From contig NZ_JAATJC010000001.1 in assembly GCF_011927725.1 (NCBI RefSeq), forward strand, positions 1,557,001 to 1,621,000: a stretch of 64,000 nt of DNA. The letters run 5' to 3'. A program made the position numbers and the translations under genes. The number at the start of each line of letters is the position of its first letter. Within the stretch, counting starts at the first letter, position 1. This stretch comes from Sphingomonas kaistensis (GTDB lineage: Bacteria > Pseudomonadota > Alphaproteobacteria > Sphingomonadales > Sphingomonadaceae). A model generated the notes under the pieces. That model did not search any database and was not told where the DNA came from. It saw only the letters and a program-made list of their open reading frames with translations. Below are positions 35,701 through 45,108 of the stretch, in pieces.

Positions 35701-35924
35701 ACGATTGGAATCGTCTTGCTGCGGTTCTGGGTGAGAAGAAGGGGAAAGATGGTGCTTTCCTAACCTGCGATCTCATCCAGGATCCCACGGAAAGTGGGGG
35801 TGAGCCGCTCACGAGCTGGAGAGTCCGGGCAGCCTTTGCGGTAGATGCTTATGATCGTCTTCTGGGTGCAGCCGTCCCGGCTAACGACGAGCAGGCCACG
35901 GCAGAGGTGTCTGACCTAGCGTGA
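32712..35924 (+). CDS. mcrB: McrB-type AAA+ GTPase with PUA/EVE-like insertion
   Basis: The 1070-aa protein has the McrB motor: LILYGPPGTGKTYRT (K561), LIIDEINRANISKVFGELI (D848), then HLIGTMNTADRSIALLDTAL. Residues 1-530 are a large N-terminal region for target recognition that I cannot assign. Between Walker A and B, residues about 665-825 hold an extra beta-rich domain (FKISLGQSNQAQWDWVYD, GDVVIASKGLNAFRAIGIV, YCHRRKVRWLW) resembling PUA/EVE modules that bind modified bases. McrB uses GTP to move on DNA and recruits McrC to cut modified phage DNA. GTG 32712 is preceded by GGAGG. mcrC overlaps its stop. Confidence 0.88.
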   Translation: MREQAYRDWLADGGSHSRASHNSHVYALTTIEQHLSALGSPHASLEEAWRADQFQELRDRLRAIREDARAGGTQFRLLMPSSETPHKRLVNWGRWLNQYGRFLSGERQEHKDADKIRRYVLEEVIEPARETSAATTDVLVRDVNSALQLNEAWPNICQALAGRKMQELAEVPPPQRIGAEASSATIFRFDLDPAEYWADAVLQERYGEPINRTKKIVSYQAADGRQLGLDSEASSAQIWLEGIVTPLPDGATANRYTATSPRNSNLPPRLRYGGTEAREVSLITIPNADALRSLLDTYQSQDAAFENGLKLLRARFLSHCPDFRSFAEPQSSYVDGERAYKIAAADKVTGALQEAFDDEELGRQVFVIMKEAAKDGPLVRWQTEDDLKKKYPWALSDFYRYIGRLVRSKHPIEESLEEAFKSFQELKDAGAKVLTYGEQLNILITAASMVHPQAAAPIKKKMINAAAEALGQPALFPGEHFDQENYSRFKALFDRVFGVMNNGWGWGPRDFFDVQGFLWIALNYEQPVTPPIQPANEQSVERTFSMKPTNLILYGPPGTGKTYRTALEAVKLCGGPVNYSDDEPGRAALMKRYYELVENRQIEFVTFHQNFSYEDFVEGLRPVPLESENGTAAGFQLQPEDGIFRRIAERAGKRVAVGSDEFQLDTRSVFKISLGQSNQAQWDWVYDQSLEEGYAYLGFKDVDWSDPKFADREAIFAELQARFSEEPITSQMGVVKSPDRFRNQLKVGDVVIASKGLNAFRAIGIVEGEYEYAPRPDGRYCHRRKVRWLWDDPDGVPVSEIAEKRFSLDTIYPLPKSRLNLAAIKRYVNSVEADDQAGEILPHVLIIDEINRANISKVFGELITLLEPDKRLGQANALTVRLPYSKREFGVPSNLHLIGTMNTADRSIALLDTALRRRFRFEEMAPDTSVSAFKAAEVDSGVPLTAVLTTLNKRIEYLVDRDHRIGHAFFIGCKDRADVDEVMRHKVVPLLQEYFFDDWNRLAAVLGEKKGKDGAFLTCDLIQDPTESGGEPLTSWRVRAAFAVDAYDRLLGAAVPANDEQATAEVSDLA

Positions 35925-37240
35925 CCCACCATACCGTTCGGGAATGGGGACGCGTTCCCGTAGGTAATGAGGGCCAGGGCTTTAGTCGTGCCCAGGCTAA
36001 CTCACTTCTCAAGGCGGCGAGATCTCATCCCTGCGCGTCCGACGAAGCGACGAACATTCTGATCGACGGCCACCATTACCTCCGGGCTGGGCAGGTTGTG
36101 GGGGTGCTCGCTGCTCCCGGCTGCTCCCTTGAGATACTGCCCAAGGTGGATCCTCAGATTGACGAAGCAGGGGAGAGTATTCGGACGGTTCGCAGTCGGC
36201 TGGTGCAGATGCTGCACGTGGCGCTCGGGCTGGAGCCCTCCACCGGAGCTGCTGCACCCCACGCTCGTCAGAATGAGACGCTCCTAGACGTCTTCATTCG
36301 ACAGTTCGCCGACGGCCTGTTGGCTGAAGTTCGAAGGAGCCTTCCACGGCAGTATGAGCCCTGTCGAGACGACCTGCCGGCGCTGCGAGGGAGGCTCGAT
36401 GTGATCCGGCAGTTCACCATCCACGCTGTCCGCCCTGAACGCCTTGCCTGTTCGTTTGACGCGCTCCTGTCTGACACGCCGCTGATGCGCATCATGGCTG
36501 CGTGTGTTCGCGAGCTCTCTCGGTACTGCACCCGCTTGGAGACGCAGCGCAAACTCAGCGAGCTGCGCTCCTTACTTTCCGAGATTACAGAAGTCTCCGT
36601 GCGCAGCCTGCCCTGGAGCGCTGTGACAATCGATCGCACGAACTACCGGTGGAAAACTCTTCTCCGCTTGGCCCGTCTTCTTCTTGGAAGAGAGTGGCAG
36701 AGCACAGGTCATCGGGAGGGCTCGCCAGATGGCCTGGCGCTTCTTTTCCCTATGAACGATCTCTTCGAAGCCTACGTCGCTGCGTTGCTGCGGAGAGCAA
36801 TGGCGGGCACCGACATAGAGGTGGTGGAGCAAGGGGGGCTTCGGTACTGCCTTGGACGCTGGGATGCTGACGAGAGCTGTGTCGGAACTGTATTTCAGAC
36901 AAGGCCAGACATTCTTCTGAGAGATACGTCTGGCAGAACCAAAGCCATCATTGACACCAAATGGAAGAAGCTCTCCCCAGACCCCCTCGACCGTAAGCAC
37001 GGGATATCTCAGGCTGATGTCTATCAGATGATGGCGTACGCCCGTATCTATGAATGCGCCGAGCTTATGCTGCTGTATCCCGACCATTCTGGACTTTCGA
37101 TTTCGGAAGGCGCTCAGCGCGTGTTCGGGATGTCGGGAGGCCTTGAGAGAATGCAGATACGCACGATTGATGTCACACAGACACACAGTGACGTCACTAA
37201 GCAGCTTGCCGCTGCGATGATGAGCCTCTCTCCTGGCTAG
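35921..37240 (+). CDS. mcrC: McrC nuclease subunit of type IV restriction
   Basis: The 439-aa protein has the McrC plan: an N-terminal beta-rich McrB-contact domain (HHYLRAGQVVGVLAAPGCSL, EILPKVD) and a C-terminal PD-(D/E)XK nuclease with TRPDILLRDTSGR (D330) and AIIDTKWKKL (D345, K347), then DVYQMMAYARIY. This is the cutting subunit acting with McrB. GTG 35921 overlaps the mcrB stop as GTGA. A PRYEPCRDDLPALRGRLD-like segment and MNDLFEAYVAALL are also family-typical. All catalytic residues are present, so the system looks functional. Confidence 0.9.
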   Translation: MTHHTVREWGRVPVGNEGQGFSRAQANSLLKAARSHPCASDEATNILIDGHHYLRAGQVVGVLAAPGCSLEILPKVDPQIDEAGESIRTVRSRLVQMLHVALGLEPSTGAAAPHARQNETLLDVFIRQFADGLLAEVRRSLPRQYEPCRDDLPALRGRLDVIRQFTIHAVRPERLACSFDALLSDTPLMRIMAACVRELSRYCTRLETQRKLSELRSLLSEITEVSVRSLPWSAVTIDRTNYRWKTLLRLARLLLGREWQSTGHREGSPDGLALLFPMNDLFEAYVAALLRRAMAGTDIEVVEQGGLRYCLGRWDADESCVGTVFQTRPDILLRDTSGRTKAIIDTKWKKLSPDPLDRKHGISQADVYQMMAYARIYECAELMLLYPDHSGLSISEGAQRVFGMSGGLERMQIRTIDVTQTHSDVTKQLAAAMMSLSPG

Positions 37241-37371
37241 CGATATCCGGCTGATGATTTCGCCGACCGCCGCTTAGCCGCCTCGAGTACCATGGTCCTA
37301 ACGTTTCTTTCGGCAAGGTGAGCTAGCGTGCAAAGCATGTCGCGTAATCCAGCTGCTGAGACTCCGGCTCC

Positions 37372-40300
37372 GTGCAGGACACCTGCCGCATGAGGTCACT
37401 GGAAGAGCAATTGAGGGATCTGAGGTTCTCTCGGGGTAACGATCAGCCGCGGCCTCAAGAGAGTGAGGTGATCGGATCGCACGAGGAAAATCGATTCAAC
37501 CGGGGCGGCAGACCGAATCCTGCGAGTGCAGGAAATGCTCGCAGAACCACGAAGCCACGCGCTGGGGCGAGTGCATCCGAGTTAATCCGTGAGCTCCCTC
37601 ATATCGGCACCATTCGGCGGACTGAAGAGGGGCGGGGATTTGGATATCTCGTAGGTGAGCCGGGAGGCGAAGAGGTCTTCTTCCACGTCAACGGACATGC
37701 TCTGCGCGGGCGAGAGCGGGGTGTGCTGCCCGCGCCCGGCACGCGGGTATTGTTCATTCTTGGAAGTGACCCCCGCCACACTTTGCGCAAGCGTGCCATA
37801 CGCTGGGTACCGGTGCCGTTGATCCCACAATTGGTCGCAGCCAAATCGACGACGCAGGCAGAGCTAGACGAGCTGCGTCGAGCCGCCCTGAAGGCACTCG
37901 AATGGGATAGCCTGTGGCAGCTGCTCCGTGCGGACTGGTACGGCCGGGAATGGGGCAACAACCCTCCCGCAGATCTCGTTGACCACGTCCTTGAAGAGGT
38001 TTGGAAAGCTCGCGTTCCTTCGCTGCCTGCGGCCGAGCTAACATGCGAGAGGTTCTGGGCCCAGGCGGCGAAAACGCGCTATAAGTTCTCGGCCCAACTT
38101 GCTCCTGCAGACTTGTGTCGGGTCTTCGACCTAACATCGTTTGATCTGCCACAGCTGTTGGCGCTCGGGTCGCCAAGAGCAGAATGGGTTCCGGAAGCAG
38201 ATCGTAAGCTCCGTTTCCGCCTGATGGAATGGTATCTGGCTAGTCGTCAGAGCCCTCGCAGTGCGGAAGATTGGAGTGCCTGGTTTACCGGCACCTGTTC
38301 CTTTGAAGCAGACCTCGCTTGTCACGTAATCAAAGGTGCTAGCGAGGTCGATCCCTTCGTCTCAGGCTGGCTCCACAGGTTGGCCGAAAACAAGCTCCTT
38401 GACACTGCCAATCTGGATGCTTGGGCAGAGCGGTGCCCGCAGGCTGCTGTAGATTTCTTCGAGCGTCTCTCGAGTGTGGCGCAGTTGCGGCACCTTCGAC
38501 GATGGCAGGAAACTCCGGAAGCCCTCCTCAGCCTTAAGCCAAGTTCAGCCCGTTCTCTTGCGATACTTTCATCCACCGCTTTGTCCATCGACCTAGAGAC
38601 AGACGGTGAGCGCGTTTGGGAAGTAGGTTGTGCTCAGGGGGGAAGCACAACCATGCTGTTCACTGAGGGTAGCGCATGCACCCTCTCGGACGCGCTAACC
38701 CAAGTTCTGAGTAGGTCCGCAGCAGCGTCTCTCACTGTCGGGCACAACCTGACAGCCTGGGACTGGCCAATTATCAAGCGGCTGACGGGGTCTCAGCAAG
38801 AAACGCCCATTTGGGACACCTTGCTGACTGAGTTTCTGCTGAAGCCGCAGGCTGCATCTCACGCGCTAGACGGTAGTCATAAGGCGGACGGTGACGCACT
38901 TGCGGCGCTCGAGATGTTTAGGCGCCAGCTTGCGCAATTCCCTCCTGAGTTCGCGCTCAGGATCTTGCTCGCTCCACCGAGTGATGGGGCGCGCCTGATC
39001 GAGAAAATGGCGAGCCACTTAGATGGGGCGGTTCATTACTCCCGTGAAGAGCCGGCGGCCATGGCTTCGGCGGGCGATCGATCTCGGATCATGCTCGTTT
39101 CACAAGAGCGTATCCGCGAATACGACTGGGTGCCGGATGTGTCAGTTGTCTCGGTGGATCCAGCCGCTGGGCTGCCACTCGGATTCTGCCGGATCGACTC
39201 CGATAAGCTCGAGGAACAGCTGGGAGTTTGCGGCACACCCAGTCCAGCCGGGATGGCGGTCCTGGCAGTTGCCCGCTTCGCAGCTAAACAGAGGATCTCG
39301 ATCCGCCGAAACATGATTCCGCTCTGGTTGACGGATGGTGACGAAGCCCTGTCCCAAGCCTTGGATCGCTCGTGTGTGTCGCTACCAAATGAGGGGGGCT
39401 TCCGCATAGCGCCTTTGCCATCAGATTTGGAATGGTGGCGTACCGCCGACATCACTCAATATCAGCTGCAAGAGTCACAATCGGCTATTCTTCTCCGGGA
39501 GTGCAGGCCCACTCGACTAGAGGCTCCAGAGAACACCAGCAGGGACTGGTCCGCAACATCTCTGCAAATGGTCGCGATCGCGGGCGAGGCGACGCACTGG
39601 ATTGTTCCAGACCGCGCCGCCCATATTCTGGAGCCGCACGGGGGAACGGTATCGTTTGCCACCTGGTCCATTGGTGTTCGGCAGCATCGTACATCCCCAC
39701 CGCAGATTGAATCTCGAAGCTTGGATGCGGTGCTCGCGACACGGCGTAACCACGTTCTCTATCCACATAGCTACGATCAAGCATCGTATTGGAAGGAGGT
39801 CCTGCGAACATTACGAGAGGTGGCGGCGGCTAATCCTGGAAAAACTCCTGTCCTTCTAGTTGAAAGCTCAAAGAGCTTGGAGCTCGTGAGGTCGCTAGAA
39901 ACAGGTCTCTGCGAAATCGGCTTGGGCGAAGTTCGTCCTACTCACCGCAGTAAGCGAGAACATCTACGGCGCGCATGCAAGCAAGGTTTTGCGGTAGTGG
40001 ATCTACTCGCCAACTGGCCGAAGTGGCGGTCCCTTGCGCAGAGCCTGTCAGTGCCGTTGCAGCCGGTCTTGGAAGCGTTGCCGATCGAAGAATGGTACGC
40101 GCTTCAGCAAGCCGAGCGCGTGCGAACCCCGACCGAGCTGCCGGGTGATGCGATCGATCCTGCCGTGGACTCAAGAGCAGATGCTGAACTGCCACTGTCC
40201 GTTTCATTTGCTTCAATTCTGGAAGAGCTGCCAGCGCTTCTATTTGGCCGCTTGCCGACTTGGCTGACCTCAATCGGAATTAGCCCGGATGAGTTGCATC

Positions 40301-43300
40301 CTGTTTTAATCGATTCTCGCTTAAGCCAGTCTGCTCACAGGCTTCGTGGGAAAATCGGCCATCTGGCTCTCAGCGAAGCTCCGCTAGCGGCCGCCGAAGT
40401 AGCTGCTCTCGACATTGCGCTGGCGTCCTTCAAGTTGGAACGCGAAGAGGCGCCTTCTGACTTCAGCTCGATGGAACGCTTCCTAATCCAGCATTGGCAG
40501 CCGGACAGCACGAAATCAGGCCAGCCTTCGCCCGGCTTCAAGGCAAGTCAGCGTCCTCCCATGGAGGCGATTTGTGACCGCTCAAGCCATGTCTTGGTGT
40601 CGCTACCAACTGGCGAGGGAAAGTCGGTATTGTTCCAGGTTCCGGCACTGTGTCGAGGTCTTCGCAATCGGCGACTCACCCTGGTCATATCGCCGCTCAA
40701 AGCCTTGATGCGCGATCAGCTTGAAGGCCTGCGCCAGCGAGGGTTTGGCGTCTCCGCCGACTACATCAGCGGCGACCTCACGCCGCATGAAGCCGCCGAG
40801 GTCATGCAGGGTGTGCTCGATCATCGCATTGTGCTGCTCTACGTTTCACCCGAACGATTGCGCAGCCCGATCTTTCTGGCGGTGCTGGAAAAGCGCATGG
40901 AAGCGGACGCAGGCCTAGAGTACGTCGTCATCGACGAGGCACACTGCGTCAATCAGTGGGGCTATGAGTTCCGCCCCGACTACTTCCACGCCACGCAACT
41001 GCTTCTACGCAAGTGTCGAGAGTGGCCGGGAGCCAGCCCAACTCCGTTCCTGCTAATGTCAGCAACTATCACAGCTGCTGACAAGGAGAGATTAAGCGCG
41101 TTCTTGGAGAGCAATGCAGAGAGCGGCCATCCGACTCTGAAACTGCTGGCAAGACCTGACTCTTTCGCAAATCCAATACGGTCGCACATCGAGATCCAGC
41201 CCAAGCGCTGTGCAGAAAGCGCTGGTGGTGACGAATCGGAAGCCGCGTTGGACTCGCGTGTACCGGTGATCTCGGCGGCAATCAGGAGTGCGAGCAGCAA
41301 TCAGGAAAGAACGAAGCAGCGAAGCGCCGGTATCGTATTCGTGCAAAGCCGGTCACTCGCACAGCGTCTTGCGGAGCGGCTCTCGGAGGACACGGGTGCC
41401 CGAGTAGCTTTCTACCATGCCGGCCTCGACTCTGCGACGCGAGAAGAGGTCTATTCCGACTTTCGTCAAGAAGAACTGGATGTACTTGTCGCGACGAAGG
41501 CGTTTGGCATGGGAATGCATATTCCCGACATCCACTGGGCAGTCCATTTCTCTCCATCTGGAACGCTCGAAGACTATCTGCAGGAGGTCGGCCGCATCGG
41601 TCGCGGTGCGACCGAACGGAAGAAGGCAGGTCTGAAGACCCTGTCCGCGCTGCTACCGTACTCAAATCAAGACTTCGCCCGCATACGTGATCTCCGGGCT
41701 GCGAACGCCCTCAGCCGCCCGGCTGTGGAAAGCCTGTTCACGCACATTCGCGGTCGCGCTGTCGAGAGCGAAGGCCAGCTGGTCGCGATCGTGCCGGAGC
41801 ACGGCTACAACAAAGTAGAAAACGACGTTCAGTTGCGTGCGGCCAAGACACGAACGCGCATGGCGCTCTATTGGCTTGAGCGGGCTGGAGAGCTCAAGCT
41901 CTGCAGCTCTCTTCCCGACGCTCTCACAGTCTCTCTGCGGCCAGATGTTCTGGCATCTCTAGAGAGGGAGCAAGGCCCAGTGGGTGAGCTTGCGAGCATT
42001 TTGCTCCATTTGGAAGGAGTCGGAGATGCGCTTAAATTCGAAGCCGCGGATCAAAAAGGCTGGCTGAAGCGAATACTTCAGAACTTAGCCGACAAGGTTG
42101 GCTTCGCGTTTACTGGCTCATCGAAGAGGCAGGATGGTTCGAGAAACAATTCTCAGACCTCAACCTTCGTGGAGGCGGTGCTCAATCTTTCGCAGATCCG
42201 CTTGCATAGCAAGACGATGAAGTCGAACGACGACGTGCTTGCTTGCCTGGCGGACTTGGACAAGCGCGGCGGCATCAGGCTGAACCGGCAGATCGAGTTC
42301 AGCAAGCGAAAGCTTGCTTCGAACCCGGATGAGAGCATCACCACCTTGTTCGAACTTGTGGGATCTGCCGCAGCCGAAGTTATTCGACGATTGGCCGCAG
42401 ACGGAACGCTTCAGTTCGATCCCTTGCAGTTAGTCGAGGAAGGAGCGCTTGCGGAGGTCGCGAAACCCTCGGTTGATGCGGATGTTTCGGGGCGCCGCGC
42501 TTCGTCCAATGGTCGCCAGCAGGAGCTCTTTTCAAGCGCGTATATAAACGGCCTTAGGAGCTTGCTTCGGGCGAGCGGCCTAAAGCTTCGACAAGTGATC
42601 AATGAGGATGAAACGGTCCGCTGGGAAGCCATGCTCGCCAGATCGAAATGCCGCGACGCATCCGCACGACAAAAGGCATTGCTTAAGAGCGCGCAGGCGC
42701 TGTTGTCAGTCCTCAACAAGGCGCCTGAGGACCGCATAGATCTGTCAAGCCTAGTCAATAAGATGCGCGAAGTCAGCCTGAATAGAAGATTCAGCGAACT
42801 GGATCTCAAGCGAACAGCGGGCCTCCTTTCCGCACTGAAGCTGATCAGCATGTCGATCGACCTGATGCAGGTCTCGCACGTGGTCGTACTAAGCTCGGAA
42901 GAGGGCGACAATTCCAAGCAAGCGGATGTCTGGACCGAACTAGCCGAGGTCAATGAACTGGGGGAAGTTCGCAGCTTAGCAATGGAAGTTTTCGCGAACC
43001 TTAAAGTGGACGCACAGGAAGCATTCATCGCTGGATATTTTGCTCAGTCGAATGCCAAGCAGTTGAGGCAATTCCTTGAGACTCAGATTGGCGAAATCGA
43101 GATTGTCGACGACGGGCAAGGATCCACCATCATAGAACAGATGCAGGAGCAGCTGCGTGCAACTCGGGTCGTAGAATTATTCGAAAAATTCCAGAATTCC
43201 GAGGAGCCATCACAGTGGGAGGCCGTTCGCCACCCCTATGACCAGCACCTGCTCGTCAATGCGGGCCCAGGCGCTGGCAAAACCTTTGTACTGGTTGGGC

Positions 43301-45081
43301 GGATCGTGCACCTCATCCGCGAACAGCACATCCATCCCTCACAGATTGTTGTACTCGCTTTTAATCGCGCCGTCGTTTTTGAGATCAGGCGCAGAGTCCG
43401 CGAACTCTTCAAGTCGCTGGGCTACGCATCTTATGCATCAAGGCTGCGTGTCTCGACGATCCACTCCTTCGCGATGCGTCACCTCGCTGAGGCGGGCGAG
43501 ACGGACCGAAGGCGAGATCTGAAGGATGTTCTGTCCAGATTTGCCGCTCGCATGAAGGACGACCAAAACTTTCGTCGCAAGGTTGCCGGTGACGTTCGCT
43601 GCATATTGGTCGATGAATACCAGGACGTCACAGAAGACATCTACACTGTCCTAAAAAACCTCCATCTCGGAAGTGAAGCTCGTGCAGGCGTGATGGTGAT
43701 CGGTGATGACGATCAAGACATCCTGCGCTGGCAGCGCGAGTCTGGTGAGTTTTCAGAGAGCTATTTTGACCGGTTTGTAGACGACTTCGGAGGGTCCGAG
43801 CTGAAGCAACTGGTGTTGGCTGTAAACTTTCGTTCGTCCAAGGATATTGTAGCTCGCAGTCAGAAAGTGATCTCCGCCTTCTTCTCCAATAACGAACGCT
43901 CACGGCGGCTGAAAACATCGCTGCTTGCTGCGCAGTCCGGAGCATCTTTCGAAAGCAGGGGCGAACGCCTCGATTGGAAAGGGCGAATATTCGAAGACGC
44001 TGTGAGAGAGGTGCCGACTATCTGGCAAAAGCTGAGTGAACGGCACGGGGGGAATCTAGCAATTCTTTGTCGCTCCAATGCTGAGGTTGCACACGCACAC
44101 CAGCTCTTGCAGTCACGCATGCCTGACCTCACGGTTCAGGGAGCGGCCGATCTGCGCACTGCAGACCTTCGTCATCAAGCTCTTTGGCTCGACTTCTTAC
44201 GGTCAACACTCGACGAGAGCGACCGGGCGCTTTCCGAGAACCTCCAAAAGCAGCTTCTTAGTAGGTTCAAACAAGAAGTAGATATTCCTGAGGTTCGTGA
44301 TCGTGACGAATCCGTTGATAGCATCACGTCTTTGTGGGAGCTTTGCATCCAGGAGAAGGCGTATCCGCATGTCTCCAGTCTCATTCGGTTCACCGAGGAC
44401 CTGCGTACCGATGAGCTCCTACGCCTCTCGGGAGTGCGCGGCACCGCAGGCTCGAATGCGGTCATTTCGACCATCCATAAAGTGAAAGGGTTGGAGTTCG
44501 ATAACGTTGTAATTCTGCCCTCCCGTATCCCGTTTGGCACTAGAGGCAGATCGGCGGCAGCTAAGGACATCGTTGGCGATGCAGCTGAGGAAGCACGGCT
44601 GCTCTACGTCGGTATGACGAGAGCGAAACAAGGCTTGTGGTACTTCGTGGGAGAGAGGGAGCTCTCCTGGGGGCAGCGGCCACCACGGGCGTTCAGCGCT
44701 GAGCAGCGACAAGGGCTCGTGCTTGAAGGGTCTCCAGAAGAGGTAAGCTTGGGTTGGGCCGGACAGAGTAATTACTTCAACCCGGATCCTGCAGATTGCC
44801 AGGCGTACATCGAGAGGGAAGTTCGGGTCGGCGATCCAGTCCTTATTGGAGGGCGCGGAGCTGGAGCAGGGAAGGGCCTCTTCCATCGGGACCCCAATGG
44901 GCGGACTCGCCAAATTGGCTATCTCGCGAAAAGCAGTGGTTTCGGAAGTCCAGACGCGGACTTGAAGGTTAGCGCCGTTATTCGCTTCTATCCGGAGGAA
45001 CTGACGGCAGAGGCGGCCAGTGCAGGTCATGAGCAACGGAGATGGGCATATGCCGTGCTAGTGTCCGGGAGGCTGCGCTGA
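37372..45081 (+). CDS. Giant CSD-exonuclease-RecQ-UvrD multidomain protein
   Basis: At 2569 aa this is the largest gene here. Residues 80-150 form a cold-shock-like OB fold (GRGFGYLVGEPGGEEVFFHV). Residues 400-515 are a DEDDh 3'-5' exonuclease: SIDLETDGERVWEVG, VGHNLTAWDWPII and HKADGDALAALE. Residues 1060-1420 are a RecQ-like SF2 helicase: VSLPTGEGKSVLFQ, VVIDEAHCVNQWGYEFRPDY (D1188), ATKAFGMGMHIPDIHW, QEVGRIGRG. Residues 1940-2470 are a UvrD-type SF1 helicase: NAGPGAGKTFVL (K1970), VDEYQD (2081-2085), STIHKVKGLEFD, LLYVGMTRAKQ. The tail is beta-rich. Start GTG 37372 or ATG 37390. It likely unwinds and degrades DNA; no close named system is recognised. Confidence 0.85.
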   Translation: MQDTCRMRSLEEQLRDLRFSRGNDQPRPQESEVIGSHEENRFNRGGRPNPASAGNARRTTKPRAGASASELIRELPHIGTIRRTEEGRGFGYLVGEPGGEEVFFHVNGHALRGRERGVLPAPGTRVLFILGSDPRHTLRKRAIRWVPVPLIPQLVAAKSTTQAELDELRRAALKALEWDSLWQLLRADWYGREWGNNPPADLVDHVLEEVWKARVPSLPAAELTCERFWAQAAKTRYKFSAQLAPADLCRVFDLTSFDLPQLLALGSPRAEWVPEADRKLRFRLMEWYLASRQSPRSAEDWSAWFTGTCSFEADLACHVIKGASEVDPFVSGWLHRLAENKLLDTANLDAWAERCPQAAVDFFERLSSVAQLRHLRRWQETPEALLSLKPSSARSLAILSSTALSIDLETDGERVWEVGCAQGGSTTMLFTEGSACTLSDALTQVLSRSAAASLTVGHNLTAWDWPIIKRLTGSQQETPIWDTLLTEFLLKPQAASHALDGSHKADGDALAALEMFRRQLAQFPPEFALRILLAPPSDGARLIEKMASHLDGAVHYSREEPAAMASAGDRSRIMLVSQERIREYDWVPDVSVVSVDPAAGLPLGFCRIDSDKLEEQLGVCGTPSPAGMAVLAVARFAAKQRISIRRNMIPLWLTDGDEALSQALDRSCVSLPNEGGFRIAPLPSDLEWWRTADITQYQLQESQSAILLRECRPTRLEAPENTSRDWSATSLQMVAIAGEATHWIVPDRAAHILEPHGGTVSFATWSIGVRQHRTSPPQIESRSLDAVLATRRNHVLYPHSYDQASYWKEVLRTLREVAAANPGKTPVLLVESSKSLELVRSLETGLCEIGLGEVRPTHRSKREHLRRACKQGFAVVDLLANWPKWRSLAQSLSVPLQPVLEALPIEEWYALQQAERVRTPTELPGDAIDPAVDSRADAELPLSVSFASILEELPALLFGRLPTWLTSIGISPDELHPVLIDSRLSQSAHRLRGKIGHLALSEAPLAAAEVAALDIALASFKLEREEAPSDFSSMERFLIQHWQPDSTKSGQPSPGFKASQRPPMEAICDRSSHVLVSLPTGEGKSVLFQVPALCRGLRNRRLTLVISPLKALMRDQLEGLRQRGFGVSADYISGDLTPHEAAEVMQGVLDHRIVLLYVSPERLRSPIFLAVLEKRMEADAGLEYVVIDEAHCVNQWGYEFRPDYFHATQLLLRKCREWPGASPTPFLLMSATITAADKERLSAFLESNAESGHPTLKLLARPDSFANPIRSHIEIQPKRCAESAGGDESEAALDSRVPVISAAIRSASSNQERTKQRSAGIVFVQSRSLAQRLAERLSEDTGARVAFYHAGLDSATREEVYSDFRQEELDVLVATKAFGMGMHIPDIHWAVHFSPSGTLEDYLQEVGRIGRGATERKKAGLKTLSALLPYSNQDFARIRDLRAANALSRPAVESLFTHIRGRAVESEGQLVAIVPEHGYNKVENDVQLRAAKTRTRMALYWLERAGELKLCSSLPDALTVSLRPDVLASLEREQGPVGELASILLHLEGVGDALKFEAADQKGWLKRILQNLADKVGFAFTGSSKRQDGSRNNSQTSTFVEAVLNLSQIRLHSKTMKSNDDVLACLADLDKRGGIRLNRQIEFSKRKLASNPDESITTLFELVGSAAAEVIRRLAADGTLQFDPLQLVEEGALAEVAKPSVDADVSGRRASSNGRQQELFSSAYINGLRSLLRASGLKLRQVINEDETVRWEAMLARSKCRDASARQKALLKSAQALLSVLNKAPEDRIDLSSLVNKMREVSLNRRFSELDLKRTAGLLSALKLISMSIDLMQVSHVVVLSSEEGDNSKQADVWTELAEVNELGEVRSLAMEVFANLKVDAQEAFIAGYFAQSNAKQLRQFLETQIGEIEIVDDGQGSTIIEQMQEQLRATRVVELFEKFQNSEEPSQWEAVRHPYDQHLLVNAGPGAGKTFVLVGRIVHLIREQHIHPSQIVVLAFNRAVVFEIRRRVRELFKSLGYASYASRLRVSTIHSFAMRHLAEAGETDRRRDLKDVLSRFAARMKDDQNFRRKVAGDVRCILVDEYQDVTEDIYTVLKNLHLGSEARAGVMVIGDDDQDILRWQRESGEFSESYFDRFVDDFGGSELKQLVLAVNFRSSKDIVARSQKVISAFFSNNERSRRLKTSLLAAQSGASFESRGERLDWKGRIFEDAVREVPTIWQKLSERHGGNLAILCRSNAEVAHAHQLLQSRMPDLTVQGAADLRTADLRHQALWLDFLRSTLDESDRALSENLQKQLLSRFKQEVDIPEVRDRDESVDSITSLWELCIQEKAYPHVSSLIRFTEDLRTDELLRLSGVRGTAGSNAVISTIHKVKGLEFDNVVILPSRIPFGTRGRSAAAKDIVGDAAEEARLLYVGMTRAKQGLWYFVGERELSWGQRPPRAFSAEQRQGLVLEGSPEEVSLGWAGQSNYFNPDPADCQAYIEREVRVGDPVLIGGRGAGAGKGLFHRDPNGRTRQIGYLAKSSGFGSPDADLKVSAVIRFYPEELTAEAASAGHEQRRWAYAVLVSGRLR

Positions 45082-45108
45082 GTTCGCTCAAACTCGCAAG
45101 AGTAGGGA

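Noticed and set aside
37372..45081. Druantia DruE as identity of the giant helicase
   Set aside because: It has an exonuclease, RecQ and UvrD modules and no Druantia companion genes or DUF1998-like tail.
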